A stretch of 6,930 nucleotides of DNA from an uncultured Clostridia bacterium (GTDB lineage: Bacteria; Bacillota; Clostridia; RGIG6154): the NCBI GenBank assembly GCA_934457515.1, contig CAKSHV010000078.1:1-6930 (forward strand), given 5' to 3'. Below the pieces are notes generated by a model. The model did no database searches, was not told the origin of the DNA, and was given only the letters and a program-made list of their open reading frames with translations. Both the position numbers and the translations under genes were made by a program. The first letter of the stretch is position 1. Every line of letters begins with the position of its first letter. Positions 5,715 to 6,930 of the stretch are shown here, piece after piece.

Positions 5715-6930
5715 ATGAATGAAACGGTTAAAAGCTATTTAAAACAGAATCCGCAGTATAAAACAAGAGAAAAAACAGACATATTTTTCCCGTTCGGTTC
5801 CTTTTATTCATTTGACGGAATCATGGACGACACGGCATATTTTGTGCAGGAAAACCAATTAAAAGACGTGGACTACTGGAAAAAGTTTGTGTATCAGTTT
5901 AAGGCAGACCCCGCACCCGACACCCCCACAAACGCGTGGCGCGGCGAGTATTGGGGCAAAATGATGCGCGGCGCGTGCATCACCTATCAATACACCCAAG
6001 ACGCCGAGCTATACAAAATTTTAACCGACACGGTTTTGGATTTGCTTTCCGCACAGGATGCGCTTGGCAGATATTCGACCTACAGCATAGAGGGCGAATT
6101 CAACGGCTGGGACATGTGGAGCAGAAAATACATTTTGCTCGGACTTTTGCATTTCCATGAAATCTGCCGCGACGAGGCGCTTCGCAAAACAGTTTTAGAC
6201 AGCGCCTGCCGCCATCTTGACTACATTATTAAAAAAATCGGAAACGGCGAAAATCAGGTGAAAATCACCGAAACGTCCGGCATTTGGGGCGGCGTGAACT
6301 CCAGCTCAATTTTAGAACCGGTTATGCGCATGTACAACGCAACCGGCAGGCAGGAATATTTAGACTTTGCGGCATATATCGTAAACGAAGGCGGCTCGTC
6401 TTTGGGAAATATTTTTGAAATGGCTTATGAAAACAAAAAAATGCCGTTTGAATATCCCGTTGTAAAAGCCTATGAAATGATGTCCTGCTTTGAAGGGCTT
6501 TTGGAATACTACCGTGCAACCGGCATTGAAAAATGGAAAACGGCTGCCGAAAACTACGCAAAACGCATTATGGAAACCGACATTACCGTCATCGGCAGTG
6601 CGGGCTGCATGCACGAGCTTTTCGACCATTCTGCCGTAACTCAAACGCTGACAGGTCGGCGCGGACGCATGCAGGAGACTTGCGTAACCGTCACCTGGAT
6701 GAAGTTTTGCATGCAGCTTTTGTGCCTGACGGGCGACATTATCTACGCCGAAGAAATTGAAAAATCGATTTTTAACGGTCTGTACGGCGCGGTGAACCGC
6801 GAAAAATCGCCGAAAAACGGCGGTCTGATTTTTGACAGCTACAGCCCGCTTTTAAACTTCCACCGCGGCATAGCAATCGGTGGTCTGCAAACCTTAAACG
6901 GCATTGCGTTTTACGGCTGCTGTGCTGCAA
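5715..6930 (+). CDS. GH127/DUF1680 beta-L-arabinofuranosidase-like glycoside hydrolase (3' end off window)
   Basis: The first 405 codons of a DUF1680-type glycoside hydrolase, a family whose known members (GH127, GH146) release beta-L-arabinofuranose using a zinc-bound cysteine nucleophile. The zinc/active-site residues can be seen: Glu321 and Cys323 in MQETCV, and the Cys402-Cys403 pair in FYGCCAA at the window edge. The 79-residue spacing between Cys323 and Cys402 is close to that of the characterised Bifidobacterium longum enzyme (Cys340 to Cys417). Other family-like stretches are FNGWDMWSRKYILLGLLHF (129-147) and KAYEMMSCFEGLLEYYR (251-267) in an (alpha/alpha)6 barrel. There is no signal peptide, so it acts inside the cell on imported oligosaccharides. 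ATG at 5715 follows GAAAGG by 11 bases, a weak site, and lies 18 bases after the SGNH gene, so the two form an operon. A C-terminal beta region of perhaps 200 residues is missing. Substrate could differ from arabinan. Confidence 0.9.
   Translation, partial: MNETVKSYLKQNPQYKTREKTDIFFPFGSFYSFDGIMDDTAYFVQENQLKDVDYWKKFVYQFKADPAPDTPTNAWRGEYWGKMMRGACITYQYTQDAELYKILTDTVLDLLSAQDALGRYSTYSIEGEFNGWDMWSRKYILLGLLHFHEICRDEALRKTVLDSACRHLDYIIKKIGNGENQVKITETSGIWGGVNSSSILEPVMRMYNATGRQEYLDFAAYIVNEGGSSLGNIFEMAYENKKMPFEYPVVKAYEMMSCFEGLLEYYRATGIEKWKTAAENYAKRIMETDITVIGSAGCMHELFDHSAVTQTLTGRRGRMQETCVTVTWMKFCMQLLCLTGDIIYAEEIEKSIFNGLYGAVNREKSPKNGGLIFDSYSPLLNFHRGIAIGGLQTLNGIAFYGCCAA

Noticed and set aside
6360..6644. 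Minus-strand ORFs of 79-94 codons opposite the glycoside hydrolase gene
   Set aside because: They have no ribosome-binding site or domain and are shadows of the GH127-like frame.

Overview
This window looks like chromosomal DNA of a low-to-moderate GC Bacillota (Clostridia-type, probably gut or rumen) bacterium. The signs are GGAGG-type Shine-Dalgarno sites, AT-rich intergenic stretches with sigma-A-like promoters, compact gene packing, a clostridial-type asparagine synthase, and an intracellular plant-polysaccharide gene set. The lineage is inferred from gene style alone. I see no phage, IS element, CRISPR array, tRNA or rRNA.

Layout. (1) 1-1760, minus: a glutamine-hydrolysing asparagine synthase (asnB type), cut at its C-terminus by the left edge. 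(2) 1761-2175: the longest gap, about 415 bases. It holds a perfect 10-bp hairpin just upstream of asnB, a translatable but poorly supported stretch that may be a dispersed repeat, weak inverted repeats, and an extended -10 promoter facing right. (3) 2176-2406, plus: an unrecognised 76-residue membrane protein. Its stop codon shares TTAA with the stop of the convergent EamA gene. (4) 2403-3761, minus: an EamA/DMT transporter preceded by an isochorismatase/nicotinamidase-like cysteine hydrolase. They are tightly coupled, with the hydrolase stop codon inside the transporter's Shine-Dalgarno site. (5) 3780-3810: an intrinsic terminator between the cysteine hydrolase and the gene upstream of it. 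(6) 3821-4462, minus: a compact SGNH/GDSL hydrolase. (7) 4463-4646: a divergent control region with two good promoters back to back. (8) 4647-6930, plus: a second, two-part SGNH hydrolase and then a GH127/DUF1680 beta-L-arabinofuranosidase-like glycoside hydrolase, cut by the right edge just after its paired active-site cysteines.

How they may work together. The right half reads as a small carbohydrate-processing locus. Two signal-less SGNH esterases (candidate deacetylases) flank a shared control region, and a signal-less GH127-like enzyme follows one of them. This suggests cytoplasmic trimming of imported acetylated, arabinose-containing oligosaccharides from plant cell wall. The cysteine hydrolase/EamA pair could be a small-molecule salvage or export module, but its substrate cannot be read from the sequence. 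I found no clearly new biological system. The points most worth checking are the intercistronic terminator touching a ribosome-binding site, the Asn in place of the usual catalytic Asp in the second SGNH enzyme, the asnB leader element, and the small membrane protein.
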